Assembly (NCBI GenBank): GCA_024235835.1
Contig: JACKLQ010000002.1
Span: 434,001 to 498,000 of the forward strand
Direction: 5' to 3'
Length of the DNA stretch: 64,000 bases
Source: Thiobacillus sp.
GTDB taxonomy: Bacteria > Pseudomonadota > Gammaproteobacteria > Burkholderiales > Thiobacillaceae
The notes under the pieces are model-generated. The model ran no database searches, had not been told where the DNA came from, and saw only the letters and a list, made by a program, of their open reading frames with translations. This document shows positions 23,729 to 35,609 of this stretch, one piece after another (the stretch's first letter is position 1; each line of letters opens with the position of its first letter). The position numbers and the translations under genes are program-made.

Positions 23729-24015
23729 GGCTCGTTCCTCTCGAGGATGCTCTGTTTCAGAGGGTGGTGGTCAGGTTGACCAGCCGTTCGGGGATCACGT
23801 TCAACGCCCAGGCCCCGAAGGCCTTGTCCATGCCGGCATGACGCCGGCCAGCAGGCTGCTGGAACGAAAGCCGGTTGGAAGCCGGTGATCCGCAAGGCGG
23901 CCCCCCAGTGAACGTTGACGTCACCTATTCGATAGCAGCCGCCCCCCTGGGGCAATTAACAAATTGTTTAAGGTTGCCGCGGAACCAAGCCAGCACCTGG
24001 GGCAATGCCGGCGTC
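23729..24015. other. non-coding stretch upstream of msrP
   Basis: 287 bp with no convincing gene. It holds short GC inverted repeats (GCCGG-rich around 23836-23890, with CCGGTTGGAAGCCGG) and an AT-rich island near 23955-23975 containing the near-palindrome TTAACAAATTGTTTAA. The AT island is a candidate regulatory or promoter site for msrP, which is transcribed leftward, but I see no clear -35/-10 pair. Confidence 0.4.
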
Positions 24016-24396
24016 TCAGCAACTCAGCAGGGCGAAGGAGGTTCCGCCCAGCACCACTCCGGCAGTCAACGCGATGAACAGGAAACGGTAGCTGACATGG
24101 CTGCGCTTTTTCTTGCGCAGGCCCAGCACCAGGCTCAGTTCGCCCATGGTGACGACCACCGCAACGAAGAACAGGGGGGCCATGATGGTCAGCGCCAACA
24201 GGCGCAACTGGGAAAAACTGGCGGAGCAGGCGTAGGGCATGGAGTAGTAGGTGCCGAAGTTGTTCGCCGCGCGAAGCAGGAACCACAGCATCAAACCCAC
24301 TCCCACCAGGATCACTGTCGTCATCACCCAGGTGATGGGGTCCCTCAGGAGGATCATGAGTTTCCTGAATTCACGTCGCAGCCAGTGTTCGGCCAT
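24016..24396 (-). CDS. small membrane protein of unknown function
   Basis: 126 residues. A short basic N-terminus (EHWLRREFRKLM) is followed by three membrane segments: about 22-45 (WVMTTVILVGVGLMLWFLL), 67-90 (LALTIMAPLFFVAVVVTM) and 105-123 (FLFIALTAGVVLGGTSFAL). A loop contains RKKKR between the second and third. No known motif is seen. It stands alone between msrP and the FIST gene. Confidence 0.7.
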   Translation of the reverse strand: MAEHWLRREFRKLMILLRDPITWVMTTVILVGVGLMLWFLLRAANNFGTYYSMPYACSASFSQLRLLALTIMAPLFFVAVVVTMGELSLVLGLRKKKRSHVSYRFLFIALTAGVVLGGTSFALLSC

Positions 24397-24543
24397 GGAT
24401 CTTGACCCCGTCTCCTTTTGTGTACCGGGATTATGCCGTCAGCGGAGGGAACAACCATCAATAGGGATCCTGGCGTCCCGCCCGACTCAAGAAGTGCCCA
24501 TATTTTCCGATAGTGCTGGCATGTACCCCCAACGGATCAGATC

Positions 24544-25680
24544 ATGCGCGTCGGTCAAATAGCCGTCACAAGCCTCGAAGAGGGCGGACTCGCCCCCTTG
24601 TCTGTCCTCGAACCCAACCTGGTGCTCGCCTTTGCCGCTCCCCAGTACTTCACTGACCCAGTTCTGCCGGGTTGGTTGGGGAAGACGTTTCCCGATGCAA
24701 GGCGCATAGCCTTGTCCACGGCGGGCGAGATCACCTCCCAGGGGGTAAACAGCGACTCCATCGTCGTCACTGCCGTCCGTCTGGAGCGCTCCCCCTTCAG
24801 GATCGCGGCTACGGATATCGCTGGCATGGAGGACTCCGCTGGAGCAGGACGGCGTCTGGCGGAGCAACTCGCCGCGCCCGACCTGAAGGCCGTCATCCTG
24901 CTGTCCCAGGGCGTGGCGGTGAACGGCAGTGACCTGATCGCCGGCGCTGTTGCGATACTGGGACAAGGCGTTCCCATCACGGGCGGACTGGCAGGCGACA
25001 ACGGTGCCTTCTCACGCACCTGGTCCCTGCTGGACAACCAGGTGTCAGACAGGCTGATGCTGGCCATCGGCCTGTATGGCGACGCCATCCATTTCGCGCA
25101 TGGTTCCTTCGGAGGCTGGCAGAGCTTCGGGCCCGCGCGCAAGGCCACCCGTGCCGAAGGCAATGTGCTGTATGAGCTCGACGGAGAGCCCGCGCTGGGC
25201 ATCTACAAGCGGTACCTGGGCGACTACGCCCAGGATCTGCCCGCCTCCGGCCTGCTTTTTCCCTTCGCGATCCTGTCCGATGACCATCAGGAGACCGGCC
25301 TGATCCGAACCTTGCTGGGCATCGACGAGGCACAAGGCAGCCTCACCCTGGCGGGGGACATCCCCCAGGACGGCTACCTGCGGCTGATGCATGCCTCCAC
25401 GGAGGCCCTGGTGGACGGGGCGGAAGCTGCCGCCCTGGCGGCCAGGGAAATGCAATCGGGCAAGGGCCAGGGCCTGGCCTTGCTGGTGTCCTGCATTGGC
25501 CGCAAGCTGGTGATGGGTGACAGGGTGGACGAAGAGGTGGAGGCCGTCGGAGCGGTGTTTGGCCAGAACTGCACCCTGGCCGGCTTCTATTCCAATGGCG
25601 AGATCAGTCCTTTCCTGAAGACTACGGAGTGCAAGCTGCATAACCAGACCATGACCATCAGTTATCTGGCCGAAAACTAG
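24544..25680 (+). CDS. FIST sensor-domain protein
   Basis: 378 residues in the FIST_N plus FIST_C arrangement: N-terminal LVLAFAAPQYF, STAGEI, GGLAGDNGAFSRTW and GDAIHFAHGSFGGW; C-terminal LPASGLLFPFAI, LVSCIGRKLVMG and GFYSNGEISPF. FIST domains are thought to bind small ligands, probably amino-acid-like, and occur with signalling proteins. There is no signal peptide or membrane segment. It ends 4 nt before the ATG of the hybrid kinase, so the two are almost certainly co-translated and work together. Confidence 0.92.
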   Translation: MRVGQIAVTSLEEGGLAPLSVLEPNLVLAFAAPQYFTDPVLPGWLGKTFPDARRIALSTAGEITSQGVNSDSIVVTAVRLERSPFRIAATDIAGMEDSAGAGRRLAEQLAAPDLKAVILLSQGVAVNGSDLIAGAVAILGQGVPITGGLAGDNGAFSRTWSLLDNQVSDRLMLAIGLYGDAIHFAHGSFGGWQSFGPARKATRAEGNVLYELDGEPALGIYKRYLGDYAQDLPASGLLFPFAILSDDHQETGLIRTLLGIDEAQGSLTLAGDIPQDGYLRLMHASTEALVDGAEAAALAAREMQSGKGQGLALLVSCIGRKLVMGDRVDEEVEAVGAVFGQNCTLAGFYSNGEISPFLKTTECKLHNQTMTISYLAEN

Positions 25681-25684
25681 GCCC

Positions 25685-28006
<2,322 letters not shown>

Positions 28007-28013
28007 CGCGAGT

Positions 28014-28787
28014 TCAATTCACGCCATGCCGGGAGGCAATCTCCCGCATCGTGGGCACCTGGAGGCCCGCCACATCGGCGTGATGCAAGGCACGCCTAAG
28101 CCGGGCTGGCGCCGAACGCCCCGCGCAACCATGCTCAGGGTCGGCTTCGAAGGCTTCCAGCATGCCTCCCAGGAGCGGGGGCCGCGCATAGGCGTGGCCC
28201 ATGAGCCAGTCCTGGACATCCAGCACCTCGTTGGCCACCCTTTCAGCCAGTTCCCGGTGCTGGTCCCACAGGGCCCCCACCGTGCCGCCCGTCTCCAGGC
28301 CGGCGATGTTGGTGGTGAGGATGTACAGGTTCTTGCGCACCAGTTCCCAGGCCAGGCTGTCACCGTCGGGCAGGGTGTGGGCCGGAAGATCGATGCTTTC
28401 CAGGGCCCGAACCAGCCGCTGGGCCTCGGGACCGTATACGGGGGAGGAAATCAGGGGCTTGGCATCCGTGCCCTGCTTCTTCTCGAACCATACGGATACC
28501 ACCGTGGGGGACTCGATGCCGTGGGCCAGCCAGTCCCGGGGCAGCAGTTCGTTCTGCAGCAGTCCCACGGAGTCCTTCCACGCCTCCGGCATGCCGCTGA
28601 GCACGGGGTGCAGATCGTTCTCCGCCACGGATACCATCACCAGATCAGGGTCGGGATACCTGGCCGCCACGGCCGCCATGCTGTCCTCCCGTGTCACGGG
28701 CACCACGATGTGGCCCGTGCGCAGCAGGCCACCGGCGAACACACGTCCCAACTGGCCCAGTCCCATCAACACCACGGTCTTGTCCAT
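28014..28787 (-). CDS. NAD(P)-binding oxidoreductase-like protein (ketopantoate-reductase-like fold)
   Basis: 257 residues. The N-terminal Rossmann motif is VLMGLGQLGRVFAGGLL, then LVMVSVAENDLHPVL, VGLLQNELLPRDW and a helical C-terminal half (ELVRKNLYILTTNIAGLE, AYARPPLLGGMLEAF). The layout is that of 2-dehydropantoate 2-reductase relatives, with KNLYILTTNIAGL matching the helix after the catalytic Lys region. The substrate is not known. It converges with the hybrid kinase gene (8 bp gap) and diverges from the aminotransferase gene. Confidence 0.7.
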   Translation of the reverse strand: MDKTVVLMGLGQLGRVFAGGLLRTGHIVVPVTREDSMAAVAARYPDPDLVMVSVAENDLHPVLSGMPEAWKDSVGLLQNELLPRDWLAHGIESPTVVSVWFEKKQGTDAKPLISSPVYGPEAQRLVRALESIDLPAHTLPDGDSLAWELVRKNLYILTTNIAGLETGGTVGALWDQHRELAERVANEVLDVQDWLMGHAYARPPLLGGMLEAFEADPEHGCAGRSAPARLRRALHHADVAGLQVPTMREIASRHGVN

Positions 28788-28890
28788 TGCGTTCCTCCTG
28801 GCTTGTTTGAGGTGGATTGTAGGCCGGGTTTCGGTAGCCGCTTCATCTGACTAGAATGCCTGGGCTTTTGCCACCAAGCCAATCCACATC

Positions 28891-30024
28891 ATGCAAGCCC
28901 CCAACATTGCATCTTTCCTGCCCCCCCGCCGCACCCTCATGGGTCCCGGTCCTTCCGACGTGCCCCAGCGCATCCTGGACGCCATGGCGCGCCCCACCAT
29001 CGGCCATCTGGATCCGGCCTTCGGCGACATGATGGAGCAGACCAAGGCCCTGCTGCGCTACGCCTTCCAGACCGGGAACAAGCTCTCCTTCCCCGTCTCC
29101 GGCCCCGGTTCCGTGGGCATGGAAACCTGCTTCGTGAACCTGGTGGAGCCGGGCGACAAGGTGATCGTCTGCATCAACGGCGTGTTCGGCGGTCGCATGC
29201 TGGAGAACGTTAAGCGCACCGGCGGCGTGCCGGTGGTGGTGGAGGATGCCTGGGGCCGGGCCGTGGACCCCGGCAAGGTGGAAGCCGCCTTCGCCGCCAA
29301 TCCGGATGCCAGGGTCCTGGCCTTCGTCCACGCCGAGACTTCCACCGGCGCCCAGTCGGATGGAGCCACCCTGGCCGCCCTTGCCCGCAAGCACGGCGCC
29401 CTCACCATCATGGACTGCGTCACCTCCCTGGGGGGCACGCCGGTGCTGATCGACGCCTGGGGCATCGACGCCGCCTATTCCGGCAGCCAGAAGTGCCTGT
29501 CCTGCACCCCGGGCCTTTCCCCCGTGACCTTCGGGGAGCGGGCCATCGACAAGGTCAGGGCCCGCAAGAGCCCCGTGCAGAGCTGGTTCATGGACCTCAA
29601 CCTGGTGCTGGGCTACTGGAGCGGCGAGGGCAAGCGCACCTACCACCACACCGCCCCCATCAATCCCCTCTACGGCCTGCACGAGGCCCTGGTGATGCTG
29701 GCGGAGGAGGGCATGGAGCACGCCTGGACCCGCCACCGTGCCATGCACGAGCGGCTCAAGACCGGCCTGGCACGGCTTGGGCTCGACTTGGTGGTGCCCG
29801 ATCAGGAACGCCTGCCCCAGCTGAACGCGGTGACCATTCCCGAGGGTGTGGATGATGCCGCCGTCCGGGGCCGCCTGCTCTCCGAATTCAACCTGGAGAT
29901 CGGCGCCGGCCTGGGCGCCCTGGCTGGCAAGGTCTGGCGCATAGGCCTCATGGGAGCGTCCGCAAGTGAACGGAATGTGGACTATTGCCTGGAAGCCCTG
30001 GCTAAAGTTTTGAACAAACAATAG
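28891..30024 (+). CDS. PLP-dependent alanine/serine-glyoxylate aminotransferase family protein
   Basis: 377 residues of class V aminotransferase type: MGPGPSDVPQRILDAMARPT, GHLDPAF, VSGPGSVGMETCFVNL, FVHAETSTGAQSD, MDCVTSLGG, and the PLP-lysine motif AAYSGSQKCLSCTPGLSP. The C-terminal IGAGLGALAGKVWRIGLMG matches the alanine-glyoxylate/serine-glyoxylate group. It transfers amino groups between Ser or Ala and glyoxylate, probably in glycine/serine or photorespiratory-type C2 metabolism. It may cooperate with the divergently encoded reductase-like protein; that is an inference from position. Confidence 0.9.
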   Translation: MQAPNIASFLPPRRTLMGPGPSDVPQRILDAMARPTIGHLDPAFGDMMEQTKALLRYAFQTGNKLSFPVSGPGSVGMETCFVNLVEPGDKVIVCINGVFGGRMLENVKRTGGVPVVVEDAWGRAVDPGKVEAAFAANPDARVLAFVHAETSTGAQSDGATLAALARKHGALTIMDCVTSLGGTPVLIDAWGIDAAYSGSQKCLSCTPGLSPVTFGERAIDKVRARKSPVQSWFMDLNLVLGYWSGEGKRTYHHTAPINPLYGLHEALVMLAEEGMEHAWTRHRAMHERLKTGLARLGLDLVVPDQERLPQLNAVTIPEGVDDAAVRGRLLSEFNLEIGAGLGALAGKVWRIGLMGASASERNVDYCLEALAKVLNKQ

Positions 30025-30198
30025 AAGCGGCGCTGCGACAGCTGAAAACCGCGGCTTTTCTCGCCCTGACTTTTTCGCTAGCATTGTGCCGCATACGGTT
30101 ATTACTTGGTTCAAGTCATTTGCCATCCGGCCAGCGCCGATCCAACGCCTCCAGGCCATCCGAATTTCCCACGCCCAGTCTTCAAAGAGGTTCCCAAC

Positions 30199-30525
30199 AT
30201 GAGCGAACACATCCATTACGTCACCGACGACACCTTCGAGCAGGAAGTCCTGCAATCTCCCCTGCCCGTGCTGGTGGACTACTGGGCCGACTGGTGCGGT
30301 CCCTGCAAGATGATCTCCCCCATCCTGGACGAGGTGGCCAAGGAATATGCCGGTCGCCTGAAGGTCGCCAAGCTCAACATCGACGAGAACCAGGGCACTC
30401 CCCCCAAGTACGGCATCCGCGGCATCCCCACCCTGATGATCTTCAAGAATGGCAACGTGGAAGCCACCAAGGTCGGCGCCCTTTCCAAGTCCCAACTCAC
30501 CGCCTTTGTTGACAGCAACATCTAA
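30199..30525 (+). CDS. trxA: thioredoxin
   Basis: 108 residues from ATG 30199, preceded by AAAGAGG. The active site is WADWCGPCKMISP, with the cis-Pro loop GIRGIPTLMIFKNG. The length and lack of signal peptide match cytoplasmic TrxA, the general disulfide reductant. It lies about 120 bp upstream of rho, a conserved pairing (trxA-rho) in proteobacteria. Confidence 0.97.
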   Translation: MSEHIHYVTDDTFEQEVLQSPLPVLVDYWADWCGPCKMISPILDEVAKEYAGRLKVAKLNIDENQGTPPKYGIRGIPTLMIFKNGNVEATKVGALSKSQLTAFVDSNI

Positions 30526-30643
30526 GCTCCGCTAGCTTCACGGCATCCGGCGTCCTGCCGGTTGCCGGGGTCCCACCCCATAACCCCCCTCCCCCTCTCG
30601 TTTTTCCCTCCTGGCCGTTCTGGCCCACCTGCTCATTCACGCC

Positions 30644-31903
30644 ATGCAACTATCCGAACTCAAGCAATTACACGTCTCCCAACTCCTGGAAATGGCCGAG
30701 GCCAACGGCATCGAGAATGCCAACCGCATGCGCAAGCAGGAGCTCATCTTCGCCATGCTGAAGAAGAAGGCGCGGGACGGCGAGACCATCTACGGCGACG
30801 GGGTGCTGGAGATCCTGCCGGACGGCTTCGGCTTCCTGCGCTCCCCCGAGACCTCCTACCTGTCCAGCCCGGACGACATCTACATCTCGCCCTCCCAGAT
30901 CCGCCGCTTCAACCTGCACACCGGCGACACCATCTCCGGCGAGATCCGCACCCCCAAGGACGGCGAGCGCTACTTCGCCCTCACCAAGCTGGACAACGCC
31001 AACGGCGGCCCCATCGAGGCCCTGAAGCACAAGATCCTGTTCGAGAACCTCACGCCCCTGTTCCCCAACAAGGCCTTCAAGCTGGAGCGGGACATCAAGG
31101 CCGAGGAAAACATGACCGGTCGCATCATCGACATCATCTCCCCCATCGGCAAGGGCTCTCGGGGCCTGCTGGTGGCGCCGCCCAAGACCGGCAAGACGGT
31201 GATGATGCAGCACATCGCCCACGCCATCACCGCCAACCACCCGGACGTGGAACTCATCGTCCTGCTCATCGACGAGCGTCCGGAAGAAGTGACGGAGATG
31301 ACCCGTACGGTGCGCGGCGAAGTGGTGGCCTCCACCTTCGACGAACCCGCGTCCCGCCACGTGCAGGTGGCCGAGATGGTCATCGAGAAGGCCAAGCGCC
31401 TGGTGGAGCACAAGAAGGACGTGGTCATCCTGCTGGACTCCATCACCCGCCTGGCCCGGGCCTACAACACCGTGCAGCCCGCCTCCGGCAAGGTGCTCAC
31501 CGGCGGCGTTGACGCCAACGCCCTGCAGAAGCCCAAGCGCTTCTTCGGCGCCGCCCGCAACATCGAGGAAGGCGGCAGCCTCACCATCATCGCCACCGCC
31601 CTCATCGACACCGGCTCCCGCATGGACGACGTGATCTACGAGGAATTCAAGGGCACCGGCAACATGGAAATCCACCTGGACCGTCGCATGGCCGAAAAGC
31701 GGGTCTACCCCGCCATCAACGTCAACCGCTCCGGCACCCGCAAGGAGGAACTGCTCATCGAGGCGGCCACCCTGCAGAAGATCTGGGTGCTGCGCAAGCT
31801 GCTCTACCCCATGGACGACCTGGAGGCCATGGAATTCCTCTCCGACAAGGTGCGGGCCACCAAGACCAACGGGGACTTCTTCGATTCCATGCGCCGGGGT
31901 TGA
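30644..31903 (+). CDS. rho: transcription termination factor Rho
   Basis: 419 residues, the standard length. N-terminal helical domain MQLSELKQLHVSQLLEMA, then the RNA-binding cold-shock-like domain (VLEILPDGFGFLRSP, DDIYISPSQIRRFNLHTGD). ATPase domain: Walker A PPKTGKTVMM, Walker B VVILLDSITRLARAYN, Q/R-loop regions TGGVDANALQKPKRFFGAARN. It forms the hexameric helicase that ends transcription of untranslated RNA. It is downstream of trxA. Confidence 0.98.
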   Translation: MQLSELKQLHVSQLLEMAEANGIENANRMRKQELIFAMLKKKARDGETIYGDGVLEILPDGFGFLRSPETSYLSSPDDIYISPSQIRRFNLHTGDTISGEIRTPKDGERYFALTKLDNANGGPIEALKHKILFENLTPLFPNKAFKLERDIKAEENMTGRIIDIISPIGKGSRGLLVAPPKTGKTVMMQHIAHAITANHPDVELIVLLIDERPEEVTEMTRTVRGEVVASTFDEPASRHVQVAEMVIEKAKRLVEHKKDVVILLDSITRLARAYNTVQPASGKVLTGGVDANALQKPKRFFGAARNIEEGGSLTIIATALIDTGSRMDDVIYEEFKGTGNMEIHLDRRMAEKRVYPAINVNRSGTRKEELLIEAATLQKIWVLRKLLYPMDDLEAMEFLSDKVRATKTNGDFFDSMRRG

Positions 31904-31931
31904 TGGGGAGCACGACCTGCTCAGCCAAGCT

Positions 31932-31950
31932 GACGACGTATCGGGTCGTC
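31932..31950 (+). other. hairpin after rho
   Basis: GACGAC (31932-31937) pairs with GTCGTC (31945-31950) around GTATCGG. Only a short T-containing stretch (GAATTTC) follows, so it is a weak terminator or a 5' structure of prsT. Confidence 0.4.
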
Positions 31951-31994
31951 GGGCCTGAATTTCAACTGTCCCATCCTTCTTTTCGTCCGGATAA

Positions 31995-34757
31995 GTGATC
32001 AGACGAGGCGCCCTCCAGAAAACTTTGCTTGCATGCCTGATGGCGCTGGCAGGCTGTGGTAACGACCCGGAATCCCAGCTGCGCCAGGGACGCGTCTTCC
32101 TGGATCAGTCGGAATACCCGGCGGCCATCATCTCGTTGAAGAATGTCTTGGAGGATCAGCCGGGTAACGGTGAGGCCCGCCTGCTGCTGGGACGGGCCCA
32201 TCTGGCCATGCAGGCCTTTCAGGAGGCGGAAAAGGAACTCCTTGAGGCCCGCAAACTCAAGCTGGCCGACGACCTCGTGCTGCCGCCACTCGTGAAAGCC
32301 CTGCTCCAGCAGGGCAAGTTCCGGCAGGTGGTCGAACTGAAATTTCCCGAATCCGGCCTCGGCACAACCACCATGGTGGTATTGCACAGCGCGCGGGGCC
32401 TGGCCTTCCATGCCCTGGGGGATCCTTCGGCCGCCAGGGTGGCCCTGACCATCGCCCAAGCAGTGGACGCCAGCCACCCGGAGCTGTTCCTGGCCCGTTC
32501 CTCCATCGCCTTGTTCAGAGGGGACCACCAGGAGGCAGGCCGCTTCATCGACCAGGCGCTGAAGCGCGACCCTGGGTACATCGACGGTCTCTACATGAAG
32601 GCCATCCTGAGGCGTACTTCCGGCCAGGACAAGGAGGCCCTGGAACTCTATCAACGCATCGTGGAACTGGACCCCCGCCAGTTCATCGCCCTCGTTGCCA
32701 TGGCCACGATCAAGCATCAGCTCGGGGACCAGGCCGGCGCTGACCAGGCACTTCAGGCAGCGGAAAAGTTCGCGGCCAACGTCCCCCTGGTCCTTTACAC
32801 GCGGGGCAGCGTGGAACTGGCGCGGGGCAACCTGAAGGCGGCCAATGCCGCCAGCAGCCTGGTGATGCGGCAGATGCCGGACTACCCGCCCAATCAGTTG
32901 CTGCAGGCCAAGATCAGCCTGGTCCTGGGCGATTACGAACAAAGCCGCAAACTGGCCTCCGCATTCCTGCTTTCCAATCCCGGTCATCTCGAGGCCGGCC
33001 GTATCCTGGCCGCCACGCAGATCCAGACCAAGGAGACCTACGAAGCCCTGAGCACCCTGCGAGGCCTGGCCAAGAAGCACGGCGGGGACGCGCGCCTGCT
33101 GGCCCTAATGGGGGAGGCTCACCTGGCCCAGGGCGAATACGGCCAGGCCATGGACTACCTGCGCCAGGCCGCCGCCATCGATCCCGTCAACCCCGCCGTC
33201 AAGATCCTGAAGGCCAAGGGGCATCAGGCTTTGGGGCAAACCCAGCAAGCTTATGCCGAGATGCAGTCTGCGGCCCGGCTGAACCGGGGGGACGGCACGA
33301 CGGACCTGGAAATCGTGTCCCTGTACCTTCAAAACCGGGACTGGGACCGTGCCCTCGGCGTCTTGCGGGAACTGGAACAGCGGTTGCCGGACAACCCGGC
33401 CCTCCACAACCTGCGTGCCCATGCCTTCCTGGGCCGAAACGAGCCGGCGGCGGCCAGAACATCCCTGGAAAAAGCCCTGACCCTGAATGCCCGGTTCATT
33501 CCCGCCAACCTGAACCTGGCGCGGCTGGACATGCTGGAGAACAGGCTGGAAGACGCGCAGAAGCGCTTGCGCGGCATTCTCTCCTACAGCCACAACCAGC
33601 AGGAAGCCATGCTTGGCCTGGCCGAAATCGCCAAGCGCCAGAACAACGAGAGCGCCTTCCTGGAATGGCTGGACCTGGCCCTGAAAAGCAACCCCCGGGC
33701 GCTGAACACCCGATCCCGGCTGGTCCGCCACCACCTGGACAAGAAAGAATCCGCCACCGCCTTGCGCCTGGCCAAGGAGGGCTACGGTTGGGATCCCAAG
33801 AACCCCGGGGCCCTGTTGCTACAAGGCGAAACCCAGCTGGAGATCGGCCACGGCCGGGGTGCCGAGGAAACCTTCATGTTGCTGGTCAACCTGGCCCCCA
33901 GCCTGCCCGAAGCGCACCTGGGGCTGGCCCGGGCCCAGATGGCCATGAATACGCCAACCGTCGCCCGCGCCAGCCTGGAACGTGCCCTTAGCCTGCGCCC
34001 CGACTTCACCTCGGCCCAGCGGGCCCTGGCTCTGCTCGATCTGGCCCAGGGCAAACGGGACCAGGCCCTGGCCATGGCCCGGCGGATCCAGTCCCAGCGC
34101 CCCGCCTCCCCGGCTGGCTTTCGCCTGGAAGGCGAAATTCTGAACGCCGGCAAGCGCCCCGCGGAGGCCGCAGTGGCCTTCCAGAAGGCCCTGGACCGGG
34201 CTGGCAGTGCCGAGCTGTTCATCCTGACCCATCGCGCCCTGGTGAATGCCGGCGACATGCAGAAGGCGGAGTACCAGCTCAAGGCCTGGCTGGCCCGGCA
34301 CGACGAGGACATGCTGGCCCTCCTGGGAGCGGCCGAGACCTACATGCTGTCGGGCCACGACCGGGACGCCATCATCCTCTTCGAAAAGGTGGTGCAGGCC
34401 AGGCCCGATCAGGCCGCCGCCCTCAACAACCTGGCCAACCTATACCATCAGAAAGGGGACCCACGGGCCGTGGACATGGCTGAACGGGCGCTCAAGGCGG
34501 CCCCGGGCAATCCCTATCTGCAGGACACCCTGGGCTGGATCCTGCTGGAGCAGGGCCAGTTGCCCCGGGCCCTGGAGACCCTGCGCCGAGCCAGCGAGGC
34601 CGCGCCCCAATCCGGCACCCTGCGCTACCACTTCGGCTTCGCCCTGATGCGGGCCGGCAACCGGGAGGCGGCGCGCCAGGAACTGCAGGCCGCCGTCGCC
34701 CGGGGCGACACCTTCCCGGAATATGCCGAGGCGCGGGGCTTGCTGAAGGGACTTTAG
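31995..34757 (+). CDS. prsT: PEP-CTERM system TPR-repeat lipoprotein, PrsT type
   Basis: 920 residues from a GTG start. A lipoprotein signal ends at a lipobox (LMALAGC, Cys near 17). The rest is a long solenoid of about 20 TPR repeats, with units such as AAIISLKNVLEDQPGNGEA, AIDPVNPAVKILKAKG, DQAAALNNLANLYHQKGDP and the final QDTLGWILLEQGQLPRALE. Length and layout match PrsT, a marker of exosortase A / PEP-CTERM genomes, where it is linked to exopolysaccharide and sorting genes. Here it stands apart from such a cluster but faces a PEP-CTERM target gene. It probably acts as a periplasmic scaffold; its exact function is unproven. Confidence 0.88.
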   Translation: MIRRGALQKTLLACLMALAGCGNDPESQLRQGRVFLDQSEYPAAIISLKNVLEDQPGNGEARLLLGRAHLAMQAFQEAEKELLEARKLKLADDLVLPPLVKALLQQGKFRQVVELKFPESGLGTTTMVVLHSARGLAFHALGDPSAARVALTIAQAVDASHPELFLARSSIALFRGDHQEAGRFIDQALKRDPGYIDGLYMKAILRRTSGQDKEALELYQRIVELDPRQFIALVAMATIKHQLGDQAGADQALQAAEKFAANVPLVLYTRGSVELARGNLKAANAASSLVMRQMPDYPPNQLLQAKISLVLGDYEQSRKLASAFLLSNPGHLEAGRILAATQIQTKETYEALSTLRGLAKKHGGDARLLALMGEAHLAQGEYGQAMDYLRQAAAIDPVNPAVKILKAKGHQALGQTQQAYAEMQSAARLNRGDGTTDLEIVSLYLQNRDWDRALGVLRELEQRLPDNPALHNLRAHAFLGRNEPAAARTSLEKALTLNARFIPANLNLARLDMLENRLEDAQKRLRGILSYSHNQQEAMLGLAEIAKRQNNESAFLEWLDLALKSNPRALNTRSRLVRHHLDKKESATALRLAKEGYGWDPKNPGALLLQGETQLEIGHGRGAEETFMLLVNLAPSLPEAHLGLARAQMAMNTPTVARASLERALSLRPDFTSAQRALALLDLAQGKRDQALAMARRIQSQRPASPAGFRLEGEILNAGKRPAEAAVAFQKALDRAGSAELFILTHRALVNAGDMQKAEYQLKAWLARHDEDMLALLGAAETYMLSGHDRDAIILFEKVVQARPDQAAALNNLANLYHQKGDPRAVDMAERALKAAPGNPYLQDTLGWILLEQGQLPRALETLRRASEAAPQSGTLRYHFGFALMRAGNREAARQELQAAVARGDTFPEYAEARGLLKGL

Positions 34758-34853
34758 CCATATGCAACCTACTCCACCGCCGCTGTCGAATATTCTTACG
34801 TTGGCGCCCGGAGGTGCTTACATGGTTCTCATACCCATGCAGCTCGCACAGCA

Positions 34854-34883
34854 ACAAAAAAGGCGCTGGAAAACCAGCGCCTT
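34854..34883 (-). terminator. intrinsic terminator of the PEP-CTERM gene
   Basis: On the minus strand, AAGGCGCTGG and CCAGCGCCTT form a 10-bp stem with loop TTTT, followed by T-rich sequence ending TTTTTTG. It lies 20 bp after the stop of the PEP-CTERM gene. It may also stop convergent transcription from prsT. Confidence 0.9.
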
Positions 34884-34904
34884 CTTGCGTAAACAGCCCC
34901 TTGG

Positions 34905-35609
34905 TCAGCTGGGCTTGCGGCGACGCGCCAAGGCCAGGCCGGCCAGGCCCACGCCCAGCAACCCCAGGATGCCCGGCTCGGGCACGGGTCCAGGTCCAGG
35001 ACCCGGCAGAGTTCCGGATGCCGTGTAAAGGCTGATGTGGGAATTTTCCACTCTCTGCCCGTTCCTTCCGTACATGCCCCAATCCCCGCTCATGTTCGAC
35101 CCCGTATCCGGTCCGATGATGAACCAGACCCACTGTGTGGCATCATAAGCAGGGTTGGCGCCATCCTCCTGGGCGCCTTGGCCATCTTTCAGGACCAGCA
35201 TGAACAGGGTGCCATCGTCGAAATTGCTGCTGTCGATAGACCAGGTACCGGTTTTCCTGTCTTGAGTAGTGGCTGACCAACCTACCAGGCTTCCATTTCC
35301 GTTATTGATCTCGTTGCCATACAGAGTCCAATCCTCGACGCCGCCAAAACCATCCATCGCGGTTGTATTTCGATCGTTGGTACCAATGCCCAGGCCACAG
35401 TCCGCCGTGGTGGAATAACGGCCGGTGTTTGTCGCATTGTCGCCATAGACGCCTTCATCGCTGCCCCGGGCCCCGGTGATGTACGCATCCGGATCCGCGG
35501 ACGAGGTAACGGTACAGGTCGCGGCAAAGGCACCCCCGCTCAGGCCCATGCACAAGGCCAGGACAGAAAGCGGGGCAAGCTTGTTCGTATTCTTGGATAG
35601 GCTTTTCAT
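34905..35609 (-). CDS. PEP-CTERM sorting-signal protein
   Basis: 234 residues from ATG 35609 (AAAGG ribosome-binding site upstream); an ATG at 35633 would add eight. The signal peptide is KLAPLSVLALCMGLSGGAFA. The mature part is Gly/Asn/Asp/Ser/Thr-rich, with paired Cys (ATCTVTSSADPD, STTADCGLGIG) and no catalytic motif. The C-terminus has the sorting signal VPEPGILGLLGVGLAGLALA followed by RRRK: PEP motif, hydrophobic helix, basic tail. It should be processed by an exosortase and anchored or released at the surface, perhaps with exopolysaccharide. It is convergent with prsT. Confidence 0.9.
   Translation of the reverse strand: MKSLSKNTNKLAPLSVLALCMGLSGGAFAATCTVTSSADPDAYITGARGSDEGVYGDNATNTGRYSTTADCGLGIGTNDRNTTAMDGFGGVEDWTLYGNEINNGNGSLVGWSATTQDRKTGTWSIDSSNFDDGTLFMLVLKDGQGAQEDGANPAYDATQWVWFIIGPDTGSNMSGDWGMYGRNGQRVENSHISLYTASGTLPGPGPGPVPEPGILGLLGVGLAGLALARRRKPS

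Noticed and set aside
23729..24015. Possible short gene in the msrP upstream region
   Set aside because: Frames are short, lack ribosome-binding sites and are interrupted by inverted repeats; better treated as non-coding.
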